From Paenalicyclobacillus mengziensis (GTDB lineage Bacteria > Bacillota > Bacilli > Alicyclobacillales > Alicyclobacillaceae): 64,000 nt of DNA. Below are positions 43,712 through 53,626 of this stretch, piece after piece. Position 1 is the stretch's first letter; every line of letters starts with the position of its first letter. The notes beneath the pieces are model-generated. The model did no database searches and was not told where the DNA came from. It saw nothing but the letters and a program-made list of their open reading frames with translations. The stretch spans positions 1 through 64,000 of the forward strand of contig NZ_CP071182.1 in NCBI RefSeq assembly GCF_017298635.1, written 5' to 3'. A program made the translations under genes and the position numbers.

Positions 43712-45010
43712 TTAGGAGAGTTGGATGATTGTTTGCACGGCCTCAAACAGATTTCGCGATGTTATGTCTGGCTTCACATCGTATTTACCATCCATCCCCC
43801 GTTGGCCAGTTTGGACCAGCACTGTCTTCATTCCAGCGGCAATTCCCGTTTGAATGTCCACCGTCGTATCGCCAATAATCCATGACTGACTCAAATCAAT
43901 ATTGTACATTTGTGCTGCAAGCTGTAACATTCCTGTCTTTGGTTTCCTACACTTGCAATCGATTTTGTAGACTCGATTTTCTTCCGGATACCCAAGGTCC
44001 GGATGATGAGGGCAGTATAAAACGTCATCAAGGTACGCTCCCTGATTGCCTAGAAGGGTTTTCATTTTCCTATGGATCTGGTCTACATCATCGACTGTGC
44101 AGAGACCTCGTGCTACGACGGGTTGGTTGGTAACCACAATACACAAGTATTTCGATTGGTTAATAGCCCGGACAGCATCTAAGGTCCCCTCCTCAAGCTG
44201 AAATTGTGACTCGTGATAGATGAAGTCTCTATATTGGTTAAGGGTTCCATCTCGATCCACAAAAATACATTTTTGAGGTAGGCTTAAGTTGCGGCTGGTC
44301 ACTATTCCAGTCATAATGTCTGATTCCGCATCTCGAATTCGCTCAGGCGTTCCTAAATCTCTCACATATTCTGGAGAACGGTACCCAAACACTTTCGATG
44401 AGTGAATGAGTCTTGTTATGACATCTCTCTCTAAATCAGTGGATGTCGGCTCCGACACGTACGGGAGTACGTCCGGTGAAAGCAAAAATATCCCCGCGTT
44501 AACATAGTTATCGAAGTAATAGTTCCGAGTGTTAGTTTTTGAATCCAGTCTTACAACGCGATCGTTGGAATCTAAAACAACCAAATCAGAATCATACGGG
44601 TGAGAATTCGGATGCACAAATAAGGTTACGACGGAATGTTTTTGCCGATGAAATTCGAGCATTTTAGTCATGTCAATGTCATAAATAATATCACCATATA
44701 CAAGAAAGAAGTCGTCATGGACGCGATTGCGCAGGTAGTATAATGCACCAGCTGTACCTAAGGGCAATTCTTCCTCAATGTACTCAATACTAACCCCAAA
44801 TCCAGCTCCGTCCAAAAAGTAATTGGAAATCGCCGAACTTCTATGCCCCACTACAAGCGTGATGTCAGTGATACCGTGCTTTTTAAGCACGTCGATTTGA
44901 TGTTCCAGTATCGGCTTACCGCATATGCTTAGCATAGGCTTAGGAATCTCATCGTTCGTAAGTGCCAAGACCCTAGTCCCTTTACCACCAGCCATAATAA
45001 CTGCCCTCAC
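43712..45010 (-). CDS. Fused heptose-1-phosphate guanylyltransferase (HddC) and heptose-bisphosphate phosphatase (GmhB)
   Basis: A 432-residue two-domain enzyme. Residues 1-230 form a nucleotidyltransferase (MRAVIMAGGKGTRVLALTND, KPMLSICGKPILEHQID, FFLVYGDIIYDIDM). Residues about 250-430 form a HAD phosphatase of the GmhB/HisB-N type: CIFVDRDGTLNQYRDF (D-x-D-G-T), VVTNQPVVARG, the zinc-site cysteines in YCPHHPDLG and KIDCKCRKPKTGML, and WIIGDTTVDIQTG. In known pathways these are separate proteins HddC and GmhB. The fusion gives bisphosphate removal at C7 and GDP transfer in one chain. The GTG start follows AGAGGG. Confidence 0.87.
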   Translation of the reverse strand: MRAVIMAGGKGTRVLALTNDEIPKPMLSICGKPILEHQIDVLKKHGITDITLVVGHRSSAISNYFLDGAGFGVSIEYIEEELPLGTAGALYYLRNRVHDDFFLVYGDIIYDIDMTKMLEFHRQKHSVVTLFVHPNSHPYDSDLVVLDSNDRVVRLDSKTNTRNYYFDNYVNAGIFLLSPDVLPYVSEPTSTDLERDVITRLIHSSKVFGYRSPEYVRDLGTPERIRDAESDIMTGIVTSRNLSLPQKCIFVDRDGTLNQYRDFIYHESQFQLEEGTLDAVRAINQSKYLCIVVTNQPVVARGLCTVDDVDQIHRKMKTLLGNQGAYLDDVLYCPHHPDLGYPEENRVYKIDCKCRKPKTGMLQLAAQMYNIDLSQSWIIGDTTVDIQTGIAAGMKTVLVQTGQRGMDGKYDVKPDITSRNLFEAVQTIIQLS

Positions 45011-45027
45011 AGCGTGTCACGTCCCTC

Positions 45028-46017
45028 TTAACGACCTATATACGGCTCATTCACGAAAATAATGGAGGTTCCGTCATGCTCGAAGCTGAACTCAAGTTCC
45101 CTAAGCCCAAGTGCATTTCGTAATCGTTCTTGATTCTGCTCCTCACAATAAAACAGCAAGAATCCACCACCACCTGCCCCTAACAACTTCCCGCCTAGAG
45201 CACCGTTGCGCATGGCAATGTCGTAAAGCTCATCGACGCTGTCCGTGGTGATGCCGTTGGCTAGTGTCTTTTTCAGCAGCCAATTCTCATGCAAAATTCC
45301 ACCGAACGATGTGAGATCGCCTCGTTCTAAGGCATCGCGCATGTCAGAAGCTAACGTGCACATCGCCTGAAGATTTCTAACCTTGTCTTCATCGGACATG
45401 TTCTCGTTTTGTTCCTTAAGGATGGCACTGGCAGAACGAACATCCCCGGTGTAATACATCACGAGGTTTTTCTCAAGCGACTTGTAAGTCTCTTTGGCAA
45501 GAAGAACTGGTTCAACAACGACGCTATCGTCGGGATTAAATCTTATAAAATTCAACCCTCCGAATGCAGCTGAATATTGGTCCTGCTTCCCAATAGGATT
45601 TCCAAGCTTCTCAATCTCCACCTCGCAAGCTTCTTTCGCAATCTGGGGCTTAGAAACCCGTTGGCCCTGATACACATAGAGAGCATTCAGCAAGGCAGTG
45701 GTAAACGAACTCGATGATCCCAGGCCGGTTCCCGCGGGTATATCGGCCATACTTGTTATCTCAACACCCGTTAAACCAAAATCCGTCAGTACCTGTTTGA
45801 ATATACGATGGTCTATTTTGTCTATATCATCCACCAGCTCAGTTTGCGAATACTTAAGCAGTGTTTTATGTCCGTAAAAGTACGGATGAACTGAGATATA
45901 GACGTAGTAGTTAATCGTTGTGCTAAGTACGCACCCACCATGTTTTCGATAGAACGATGGAAGATCGCTTCCACCGCCACAAAAACTGATTCGAAACGGC
46001 GCTTTTGATATAATCAT
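45028..46017 (-). CDS. hddA: D-glycero-alpha-D-manno-heptose-7-phosphate kinase HddA
   Basis: A 329-residue GHMP kinase. ISKAPFRISFCGGGSDLPSF opens the protein, DIPAGTGLGSSSSFTTALLN is the phosphate-binding loop, and GALGGKLLGAGGGGFLLFYC the C-terminal motif. HddA makes the alpha-1,7-bisphosphate in the GDP-D-alpha-D-heptose branch known from S-layer glycan synthesis in Aneurinibacillus thermoaerophilus, as opposed to the ADP branch of Gram-negative LPS. The ATG follows GGAGGATG. The following gene is the fused hddC-gmhB, 17 bp on. Confidence 0.92.
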   Translation of the reverse strand: MIISKAPFRISFCGGGSDLPSFYRKHGGCVLSTTINYYVYISVHPYFYGHKTLLKYSQTELVDDIDKIDHRIFKQVLTDFGLTGVEITSMADIPAGTGLGSSSSFTTALLNALYVYQGQRVSKPQIAKEACEVEIEKLGNPIGKQDQYSAAFGGLNFIRFNPDDSVVVEPVLLAKETYKSLEKNLVMYYTGDVRSASAILKEQNENMSDEDKVRNLQAMCTLASDMRDALERGDLTSFGGILHENWLLKKTLANGITTDSVDELYDIAMRNGALGGKLLGAGGGGFLLFYCEEQNQERLRNALGLRELEFSFEHDGTSIIFVNEPYIGR

Positions 46018-46035
46018 TCATGTCATCCTCCTCGG

Positions 46036-48306
46036 TCATCTCATCAGGAGATTTGCCTTGATTTTCTTGAAAAGCAATTTAACTATAGGTTTATCTGTTC
46101 TACTTTGGATGTCTCTTAGTATCGAGAAGATAGAACGTCGGAACGTCACTAGATCCCGTATGTAAGATAGAAATAAATGTGTCCCTCGGAAGTATACCTG
46201 CGAGTTCTCATATTCAACGTAAACGGTTAAAAACTCCTCACAGAGCCGTTCAACCACCCGAAGGCTCTCTGACGTTCCGCACCGTTGGCGGATAGCGTCA
46301 GGTCGTACGAATGCAACAAACGCTTTTTCCATAGTCTCAATCAGGGTGCTTAGTGTGAACCCATTTAATACTTTTTCACGACATGCTTGTCCCATGTTGG
46401 ACCTACGATCGGCGTTGGTAATTAACTCGCAGATCGCGTTTGTGTAATCCAGGATCTCTTCACGAGGAAACGTACGTCTGTCAAAATCCTCCGATTCGCT
46501 TTGTCTGCACGAAACGAGTATTCCCGTGTCTTGTGTAACAAGTTCATACTGGCTTCCCACGTCAGCACTGATTACTGGTTTCCCCATCAACATGGACTCT
46601 ATTGTAGTAAGTGACAGCCCTTCTTTAATGGAGGTTAATAAAAACAGGTCACTCACCTTATAGTACGGTCGTATATCAGCTTGTGCACCAGCTATATACA
46701 CGTGGTTGGTCAAACCATAGTCATGAACCTTTCCCTTGAATTCTGACATCTGAGGGCCATCTCCAACCACAAGAAAGCACACCTCTGGAAGACGTTTCTT
46801 TACTTCTCTGGCGACCTCCAGCATCAAAAATGGGCGTTTTTCAGGAGCTATTCTACACAAAAAAAGAACCGTAGGGCGATCCTCTTGGATGTTGTACTTC
46901 TCCTTAATTCCCTCGCATTCTACTACAGCTGGATTAAATTCAATTTCGTCTATCCCAGTGTAGATCACCTGTGTCTTCGACCATTCTTTTCCGTATTTCT
47001 CCACCATTATATTGCGGGTAAACTCGTTCGTAACAAATGTCTTGTCTATCACACTATCCACTGCAGCCGAAACACGGGGGTATCCACCCGCGCGCCAGTA
47101 CTGCCCTTCCGCATGGACACAATCGATAATAGCCAACTCCGGAAACTGTGTTCTCAGCCATGGTAATGTGTAGTAACCATAATAGCTGCTTATGTTCCAT
47201 AGAATGTTAACTTTTCTTGACTGAAGGTAATAGTGAATAAACGCACTCCAATCGTTCATATCCAAGAATGATGGGAGCTCGAATATATCATCTGCCCACT
47301 GCATAAATTGCTGTCGCCATTCACTTTCCGCGGGTACGGTTGTTATTACACCAATTTCATATTTATCGCGGTTAATATTCTTTAGAATATCCAGGTTGAA
47401 CTTATCCGCCCCACCTCGTTCCATATGCGGTAAAAGCATTAAGATCCGAGTCTTTTCCTCTGCAAACGGAAGCGTTTTATTCCAGTCCCACGTATGTGGT
47501 TTTTCAAATTCCTTCGCTCGCCTGCCGCTAAAGGTAATCGCCTGAATTTCATCCGGAACATCCTTGGCTACTTGTGCCATAACTCTCTTATTGTTCTTAA
47601 TCAGTTGTTCATCTTTCTGAAACCTGGCTAAAGCCCCCGTATCAGACCACCGATACCAGAAGAGAGGCTTTTCAATGTGCACAGGCCTTCTATGTTTGGC
47701 CAACAGCTTTAGCCAAAAATGCCAATCCTCGTTAAAATGTTGGCCAATGTCAGTATAACCGCCTACCTCCTCAAGAGCCTCTCTTCGAATTGCAGCAGAG
47801 TATATGGCAATATTTTCATTTTTCATTACTTTCCCGGAAAAAACTTGCTGCCATAAGTACTCTTCGTCTCCAAATGTAGCGTTATCTGTGTAAGCCCAAC
47901 TTGCATCAGGATGAGTTACAAGTGACCAATATAAATACTCTAAATAACTGGTCTCTATCAAATCATCTGCATCTAAAGGCACAATGACTTCAGTCCGTGC
48001 CTGGCTTATCCCTAAGTTCCTTGCTTGAGCAATACTCAATTCTCCCGTATTGAACACCCGAATACGGTCGTCCAACTTAGCAAGTTGCTCTAAAGTCTCA
48101 CGATCTGCGTCTTTTGTTCTTGCATCATTAACAATAATCCACTCATAATAAGGGAATGTCTGATTCAATACGCATCGGTATGTTTGTTCAAAGCGTGCAC
48201 CCGAATTAAAATACGGGGTTATAATACTCACAAGCGGATCGTCCGTTACCGCCGCAAACCGATTTGATAAACTTCCCCCAGGTTCCAGATTATAATCAAA
48301 TCTCAT
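46036..48306 (-). CDS. Bifunctional GT2-GT4 glycosyltransferase (copy 2)
   Basis: A 756-residue protein. The first 674 residues equal copy 1 (40671-43055), with the same GT2 and GT4 domains. The last 82 residues are new (CGTSESLRVVERLCEEFLTV, then FRRSIFSILRDIQSRTDKP) and basic. The switch of C-terminus occurs right after FVRPDAIRQR. Two enzymes with the same catalytic parts but different tails suggest either a recent gene-conversion event or a shared reaction docked to different partners. Confidence 0.87.
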   Translation of the reverse strand: MRFDYNLEPGGSLSNRFAAVTDDPLVSIITPYFNSGARFEQTYRCVLNQTFPYYEWIIVNDARTKDADRETLEQLAKLDDRIRVFNTGELSIAQARNLGISQARTEVIVPLDADDLIETSYLEYLYWSLVTHPDASWAYTDNATFGDEEYLWQQVFSGKVMKNENIAIYSAAIRREALEEVGGYTDIGQHFNEDWHFWLKLLAKHRRPVHIEKPLFWYRWSDTGALARFQKDEQLIKNNKRVMAQVAKDVPDEIQAITFSGRRAKEFEKPHTWDWNKTLPFAEEKTRILMLLPHMERGGADKFNLDILKNINRDKYEIGVITTVPAESEWRQQFMQWADDIFELPSFLDMNDWSAFIHYYLQSRKVNILWNISSYYGYYTLPWLRTQFPELAIIDCVHAEGQYWRAGGYPRVSAAVDSVIDKTFVTNEFTRNIMVEKYGKEWSKTQVIYTGIDEIEFNPAVVECEGIKEKYNIQEDRPTVLFLCRIAPEKRPFLMLEVAREVKKRLPEVCFLVVGDGPQMSEFKGKVHDYGLTNHVYIAGAQADIRPYYKVSDLFLLTSIKEGLSLTTIESMLMGKPVISADVGSQYELVTQDTGILVSCRQSESEDFDRRTFPREEILDYTNAICELITNADRRSNMGQACREKVLNGFTLSTLIETMEKAFVAFVRPDAIRQRCGTSESLRVVERLCEEFLTVYVEYENSQVYFRGTHLFLSYIRDLVTFRRSIFSILRDIQSRTDKPIVKLLFKKIKANLLMR

Positions 48307-48308
48307 CT
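46285..48308. repeat. 2,024-bp direct repeat, copy 2
   Basis: The partner of 41034-43057. The junctions are sharp: TTGGCGG at the left end of both, and the two sequences part right after ATCTCATCT around the start codon. Confidence 0.92.
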
Positions 48309-48339
48309 CGATCTTCCTTAGGATTAATTAGTATGCATG

Positions 48340-49083
48340 TCAAGAGTTGTTGTAGGCACCACAAACCTCTTTGGCGCTACCCATCATGACTATCCTTCCG
48401 TTCTTTATCCAGACTGCCCTTTGGCACAGATCCAGTACCTGTTCTATGGAGTGCGAGACAAATATGACCGTGGCACCCGTCCCGATAATTTCTGAAATCC
48501 TGTCCTCACACTTCTTCTGGAACTTAAAGTCGCCAACTCCCAAAATCTCATCGACAATCAGGATGTCTGGACGACTAGACGTCGCTATGGCAAAGCCCAA
48601 CCTTGCTATCATCCCAGATGAGAAGTTTTTAATCGGTACATCCACAAAGTCCCAGAGTTCAGAGAAGTCCATAATGGAATCAAACCGCCTGCGCATTTCA
48701 GAACGGTTCAGGCCTAAGACAGCGCCATTTAGAAAAATGTTTTCCCTAGCCGACAAATCCATGTCAAATCCAGCACCCAATTCAATTAACGGTGCTACCG
48801 AACCGAATACCCGTACCTCCCCGTTGGTCGGTTTCATCACGCGAGCAATAATCTTCAACAATGTACTCTTTCCCGATCCATTAAGCCCTACTATCCCAAT
48901 AGATTCGCCGCGTTTTATGTTAAAGGAAATATCCCGAAGAGCCCAAAACTCTTCAAAAAATAGTTTTCTCTGAAATACACGCACGAGGTACTCCTTAAGG
49001 TTGTCCACCTGCTCCTTACTGCGGTTGAACAACATCGATACCCCATCGACTTCAACGATGTTCTCACTCAACGGCGGGTACAC
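48340..49083 (-). CDS. Polysaccharide ABC exporter ATPase (Wzt/TagH-like)
   Basis: A 247-residue ATPase. ESIGIVGLNGSGKSTLLKII is Walker A, LIELGAGFDMDLSARENIFL the feature typical of polysaccharide/teichoic acid exporters, KNFSSGMIARLGFAIATSS the signature region and ILIVDEILGVGDFKFQKKCE Walker B. There is no C-terminal carbohydrate-binding domain. With the permease next to it, the protein would flip the lipid-linked glycan across the membrane. The GTG at 49083 sits directly after GGGAGG; a TTG at 49071 has better spacing. Confidence 0.9.
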   Translation of the reverse strand: MYPPLSENIVEVDGVSMLFNRSKEQVDNLKEYLVRVFQRKLFFEEFWALRDISFNIKRGESIGIVGLNGSGKSTLLKIIARVMKPTNGEVRVFGSVAPLIELGAGFDMDLSARENIFLNGAVLGLNRSEMRRRFDSIMDFSELWDFVDVPIKNFSSGMIARLGFAIATSSRPDILIVDEILGVGDFKFQKKCEDRISEIIGTGATVIFVSHSIEQVLDLCQRAVWIKNGRIVMMGSAKEVCGAYNNS

Positions 49084-49088
49084 CCTCC

Positions 49089-49880
49089 CTATATGTTCAA
49101 GATAAACTTATCCTGTTTTTTATAGAAGAAATAAAGGCCGACGAGCAGAAATCCCAGGCCGATCAAAAAACAGGACAAATTAGCACTGGGCCCAGGTACC
49201 CTATCTTGCAGGACCAGCATTCGCATGTACTCTATAAAATGATACATAGGATTGATCTTTAGTACCCATCCAAACTTGTTCTGACTAAGCAAGGTATTTG
49301 GGTAAAAAATGGGAGTAAAGTACATCCAGGCTAGCGTAAAGACACCGTATAGATGGGCAATGTCCCGAAAGAACACCATTAACGTTGACAATATTAATCC
49401 AAGACCAGTAGTGAACAACAGTAAATAAAATACCAACAAAGGTGACATCAACATCGCAGCACCAACTGACACCCTTGTAACCAGCATGATGATAATCATG
49501 GCTATATAAGCAAAGAATAAGTTTACCAGACTCGAGAGAGCTTTCGAAACAGGAAAAAGATATTTTGGTATGTACACTTTTTTAATTAAGCTTGCATTCC
49601 CGACAACTGAGTACAGTGAGTTTGTCGTTGCTTCAGTCATAAAAGTAAAGACGATGTTTCCGGCAAAAAAATATATCGGAAAGTGAGGTATATCAAACCT
49701 GAATAGCTTAGAGAAAATAGCGGTCATTACCGTCATCATTAGTACGGGATTCAGGAGAGTCCACAGTAAGCCAAGAACCGAGCGACGATATCGGATTTTG
49801 ATGTCTCTCACGACTAACTCGTACAACAGATACCTGTATTTCAAGAGGCCTGTAGTCAAATTTGGTTTCATGTCCTTCAC
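49089..49880 (-). CDS. Polysaccharide ABC exporter permease (Wzm/TagG-like)
   Basis: A 263-residue ABC-2 permease with six hydrophobic segments. LVVRDIKIRYRRSVLGLLWT and LLNPVLMMTVMTAIFSKLF are the family's N-terminal pattern. The first codon (GTG 49880) adjoins the stop of the glycosyltransferase upstream; an ATG three codons on is equally possible. It pairs with the ATPase 6 bp downstream. Confidence 0.9.
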   Translation of the reverse strand: MKDMKPNLTTGLLKYRYLLYELVVRDIKIRYRRSVLGLLWTLLNPVLMMTVMTAIFSKLFRFDIPHFPIYFFAGNIVFTFMTEATTNSLYSVVGNASLIKKVYIPKYLFPVSKALSSLVNLFFAYIAMIIIMLVTRVSVGAAMLMSPLLVFYLLLFTTGLGLILSTLMVFFRDIAHLYGVFTLAWMYFTPIFYPNTLLSQNKFGWVLKINPMYHFIEYMRMLVLQDRVPGPSANLSCFLIGLGFLLVGLYFFYKKQDKFILNI

Positions 49881-50687
49881 CTATTTGTAGTATTTTAGTT
49901 TCATCCATCTTAATAGTTGCACGGGTATAAGACCCACAATCAACGGTTTAAGGGCATAGACGAGACCCCGAGGCATCAACCCCAACGTTTTGAAGCCCTT
50001 ATACTTTACCACACATTCATTGAAACGATATTTGTATCTTCTGCGCTTATAGGTATTGTCATCCAGTCGTATGAGATACAAAACCTCAGGGATGTTTGCC
50101 CCCCGGTAACCAGCGGCATATAGACGCATGAGTAAGTCGTAGTCTTCGGACCTCGTGGCCACACGAGCCTCGGTGTAGCCTCCAATTGCCTCGAGTGCCT
50201 CCCGTCTAAACATGAGCGATGCATGCACAAACGGTAGAGTGAACAAAAAATCAATCTCTCGCGGACGTTGACAGAACCAGTAAATCCCCAAATTCTCGTA
50301 TGGCCATAAATTAAAGTACTGTCCCTTTACTCCAACAAAATCGTATTCGGGAAAATCGATTAGGAATTGAACTTCCTTTTGCAGCCGGCACGGAGCCGAA
50401 AAGTCATCCGAGTCCATGATGGCTATAAATTTTCCTCCAGCCAAACGTATGCAGGCATTTCTAGCAACAGCAGCTCCCATATTGATTTGATTCCTGACTA
50501 GAATAATTCTATCGTCCTGTCTGGAAATTTCCTGCAACAGTTCATATGTGTCGTTGGTTGAACCGTCATCACAGATAATTAGTTCAAAATTGCTAAATGT
50601 CTGGCGAAGCACGGAATTAATCGCAGTTCTCAGGATTTGCGTGTCTGGAATGTTGTACGTAGCCATTATTACAGATACTAGGGCCAT
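49881..50687 (-). CDS. Family 2 glycosyltransferase
   Basis: A 268-residue GT-A enzyme. VSVIMATYNIPDTQILRTAI, FELIICDDGSTNDTYELLQE and KFIAIMDSDDFSAPCRLQKE (D-x-D-D) are diagnostic, followed by the ASLMFRREALEAIGGYTE region. It adds one sugar to the growing glycan on the cytoplasmic side; donor and acceptor are not deducible. Confidence 0.9.
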   Translation of the reverse strand: MALVSVIMATYNIPDTQILRTAINSVLRQTFSNFELIICDDGSTNDTYELLQEISRQDDRIILVRNQINMGAAVARNACIRLAGGKFIAIMDSDDFSAPCRLQKEVQFLIDFPEYDFVGVKGQYFNLWPYENLGIYWFCQRPREIDFLFTLPFVHASLMFRREALEAIGGYTEARVATRSEDYDLLMRLYAAGYRGANIPEVLYLIRLDDNTYKRRRYKYRFNECVVKYKGFKTLGLMPRGLVYALKPLIVGLIPVQLLRWMKLKYYK

Positions 50688-50739
50688 TGTCTCACTCCAA
50701 TACAGTCCATCTCAGAATTCGCATCAGATACCGATGCAG

Positions 50740-51858
50740 TTATATGAGAGTACTATAAGCTCGAATTATGTGCGATTGAGCATCAGCCAGACAATATGGT
50801 TTTACGTCTCTCAAGTTCTCCCTTACGACGTAAGCTCTCAGTTGGGGCTGTGTACGAAATTTCCAGAGACGTTCTGCGAGATCTGATTCGTCTCCTAAGT
50901 TGTATAGACATGCATCTTGTACATGACGCAAAAGATCAACATGTCCCTTGATCTTGGAGGCAATCACCGGCACACCACTGCACATGGCCTCCATAACGTT
51001 AAACGGAAGCCCCTCGCTGCGACTTGTAGAAACGACAAGATCGCATGTCTGGTATAGCGTTGCCACATCACGCACATGTCCCAGAAAGGAGACACGATCT
51101 GCTACGCCATTTTCAACGGCTACCTCCATGTAATATCTCTGCATCCCACCTGTACCCGCAAGGAGAAGTCGTACAGAAGGGTCCTTAAGGGCAACCTGCG
51201 CAAACGCGCGTATGAGCTCACCCTGGTTTTTTCGTGCACTCATCTCTGCCACACAGGCGATGAGGAAGTCACGCTCCCGGTATCCCGCCTGGTTCTTCAA
51301 AGCTCCCTTATCAACCCCTGTATTCTCATAGAAACGCCTCGAATCGACCCCCATTCCAGGAATCAGTTCAACGACTTTGCCCAATTGATACCGCTTCGCG
51401 ATCTGCAGGTCCTCATCATTCATAACTAGCAGCAGATCGGTAACAGGCGCCAACATTCGCTCCAAGTATAAATAAGGTTTTCGCCACATCGCATCCTTCT
51501 TGCTAAAGAAATATCCGTGGGATGTATATGCTACTTTAAAAACCCGGTTTCTCGTCAGTGATACTCCCAGTCGAACAACAGCACCTGCGAGCGTGGTATG
51601 CACAGTAATCAAATCATAATGCTCCTCCGTTAAGAGCTGGTGAACTGCATAGACAGCTCGGAAATTGCTAATACTTATCTGCCGCTTCTCTATAGGAAGT
51701 GCAATAACCCGATCCGTAAAGGGAAGGTGTACACTATCACCACTATCTCCGACTACAACATCGACTTTGAAGCCCTGCTGCTTAAAGTACTGCAGATAAG
51801 GTATATGAAAATTGACTATATGCGAGACTGTTGACGCACAGTAGAGTATTCGGGGCAA
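50740..51858 (-). CDS. Family 4 glycosyltransferase (EpsD/PglA-like)
   Basis: A 372-residue GT-B enzyme. The N-terminus RILYCASTVSHIVNFHIPYL and YTSHGYFFSKKD resemble EpsD-type enzymes; the C-terminal domain has EMSARKNQGELIRAF, RLLLAGTGGMQRY and STSRSEGLPFNVMEAMCSGV (E-x7-E). The TTG start follows GGAGGT. It belongs between the initiating transferase and the exporter. Confidence 0.88.
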   Translation of the reverse strand: MPRILYCASTVSHIVNFHIPYLQYFKQQGFKVDVVVGDSGDSVHLPFTDRVIALPIEKRQISISNFRAVYAVHQLLTEEHYDLITVHTTLAGAVVRLGVSLTRNRVFKVAYTSHGYFFSKKDAMWRKPYLYLERMLAPVTDLLLVMNDEDLQIAKRYQLGKVVELIPGMGVDSRRFYENTGVDKGALKNQAGYRERDFLIACVAEMSARKNQGELIRAFAQVALKDPSVRLLLAGTGGMQRYYMEVAVENGVADRVSFLGHVRDVATLYQTCDLVVSTSRSEGLPFNVMEAMCSGVPVIASKIKGHVDLLRHVQDACLYNLGDESDLAERLWKFRTQPQLRAYVVRENLRDVKPYCLADAQSHIIRAYSTLI

Positions 51859-52055
51859 AGGGAATTACCTCCACATCATTCAACATCCGTTAAGCTATTG
51901 CCTCCAGGAGCCAGCGACACAGACTCCTTCGCTCTATTATTATATTGCGGAATATATGACGAACCTCTTCATTGTAACAACAAACGGTCCGACCGCTGGT
52001 CTGGAAATCTTGCGAGAAGTACGTACCATTTCATCACAGTTGAAATGTACAAGTC

Positions 52056-53453
52056 TCAGTAGGCGTTTTTGTGGCCAAATCCAGATAGTACAGTTCGAGC
52101 AATAATCCGCAAATCCATACCAAACGTCCAGTTTTCAATATATTGCAAATCGTAATCTATTCTTTTAGCAATTGAAGTATCGCCCCGCCAGCCGTGTATC
52201 TGAGCCCATCCTGTGATCCCAGGCCGTACACGATGTTTTACCATATAGCGAGGGATTGCCTCACGAAACTGTTCGACAAAGTAGGGACGCTCGGGCCTGG
52301 GTCCAATTACACTCATATCCCCTATGAGCACATTCCAAAACTGTGGTAATTCATCCAGACTCGTTTTGCGAAGAAATGCTCCAAACCCGGTACATCGCGG
52401 ATCGTTGGGTACGGTCCAGTTCTCATCACTGCTCTTATCATTCGGAGTATCAAGATGAACCATTGTCCGAAACTTATACATTGTAAACAAACGGCGATTC
52501 CTGCCAGCACGCTCTTGTCTAAACAAAACAGGGCCAGGCGAAGAAAACTTGACTCCAATGGAAATTCCCAAGAAAATTGGTGAGAGTAGAATCAAGACCG
52601 ACAAGCTAAATAAAATGTCAAAGGTTCTTTTAAAAAAAGCATTAACCGCGTCATCTAATGGTACGTACCTCGTGTCGATCAGGGGCATTCCCGCGAAGTT
52701 TTCAAACCTTGGTTGGGACGGCAGAAGATCGAAGTAATCGGGTACAATCAGAGATTGGACACCTACACTTTCACAATAGCTTAGTACCTGAGGCATCCTT
52801 GAAACCTCTCCTCTGGGCAGACAAATTAGAACATAATCTACCAAGTATGCCTGCAGAACTTCCGGAAACTTCGATAGATCTCCTAGATGCGGTGCATGGA
52901 TACCAGCCTCCACGTCACCACAATACCCAAGAACATGGTACCCAAACCATGGATTAGCCTCTAAGTTTTCCAAGAACCTCTGTGCTGCAGCTGACCATCC
53001 AACAATGACCACGAACTTCCGATTCATACCATGCCTACGTAACATCCGTAACGCAAACGCAATGCCAACGTGCTTTGCGTAGCTAAGGAATGTGTAAAAC
53101 ACTCCAAATAGCGCCAGGACAGTTCGAGGAAATTGAGAGACATGTATGAAATATAGAAAGCTCATAAACAGCAAGAGGCCAAGAATGAGGCTGCGAGTTA
53201 ACGCTGATGCAAGTGTCCAAAAGGACCTTGAGCGCATTGGCTTATAGAGACCCAACATCCAATTGGCGCAAAGAAATGCCGGAACGGCAGCAAGTATAAT
53301 TGGAAAATAATGAGCAAAAGACTCGTGACTACTAAATGGGAGCAAGCCAGAACGAAACTTCACGTACCACGACACCGCAAAACTCAGAATTACCGCAACG
53401 GCGTCCAATAGCTGATAGATGCGGTTCCACAACACCTGGTACGTCCGGAACAC
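52056..53453 (-). CDS. Polyprenyl-phosphate sugar phosphotransferase (WbaP/WcaJ-like)
   Basis: A 465-residue membrane enzyme that starts glycan synthesis by moving a sugar 1-phosphate onto undecaprenyl phosphate. Four to five membrane segments occupy residues 1-125, a CoA-binding-like Rossmann domain the middle ([20 protein letters not shown]), and the bacterial sugar transferase domain the end: [59 protein letters not shown] and [16 protein letters not shown]. It probably primes the surface glycan. About 200 bp without a gene separate it from the GT4 downstream. Confidence 0.92.
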   Translation of the reverse strand: MFRTYQVLWNRIYQLLDAVAVILSFAVSWYVKFRSGLLPFSSHESFAHYFPIILAAVPAFLCANWMLGLYKPMRSRSFWTLASALTRSLILGLLLFMSFLYFIHVSQFPRTVLALFGVFYTFLSYAKHVGIAFALRMLRRHGMNRKFVVIVGWSAAAQRFLENLEANPWFGYHVLGYCGDVEAGIHAPHLGDLSKFPEVLQAYLVDYVLICLPRGEVSRMPQVLSYCESVGVQSLIVPDYFDLLPSQPRFENFAGMPLIDTRYVPLDDAVNAFFKRTFDILFSLSVLILLSPIFLGISIGVKFSSPGPVLFRQERAGRNRRLFTMYKFRTMVHLDTPNDKSSDENWTVPNDPRCTGFGAFLRKTSLDELPQFWNVLIGDMSVIGPRPERPYFVEQFREAIPRYMVKHRVRPGITGWAQIHGWRGDTSIAKRIDYDLQYIENWTFGMDLRIIARTVLSGFGHKNAY

Positions 53454-53626
53454 GCCAACACATCCCCTTGCAGTTTTAAGATAATGAAGTAACCCCTAAA
53501 ACCATATAGTATTAACTGGAAAAGCAGAAATCCAGGCGCCCTCGCTGAGCTCGCCTGCAGGGCGTCACGAGGAGCCACACCTGACCCGTCAGCAGACATG
53601 TCCGGATGTCTCTTCATGCAAAAAAT
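53454..53626 (-). promoter_or_regulatory. Structured leader between the O-antigen-ligase-like and priming genes
   Basis: Read on the minus strand it has AGACAT-CCGGAC-ATGTCT, then a CAGG...CCTG outer stem around GCCCTGC...GCGAGGGC, followed by TTTCTGCTTTTCC. It may be a terminator or attenuator for the eleven or more genes downstream. I do not recognise a known riboswitch. Confidence 0.35.
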
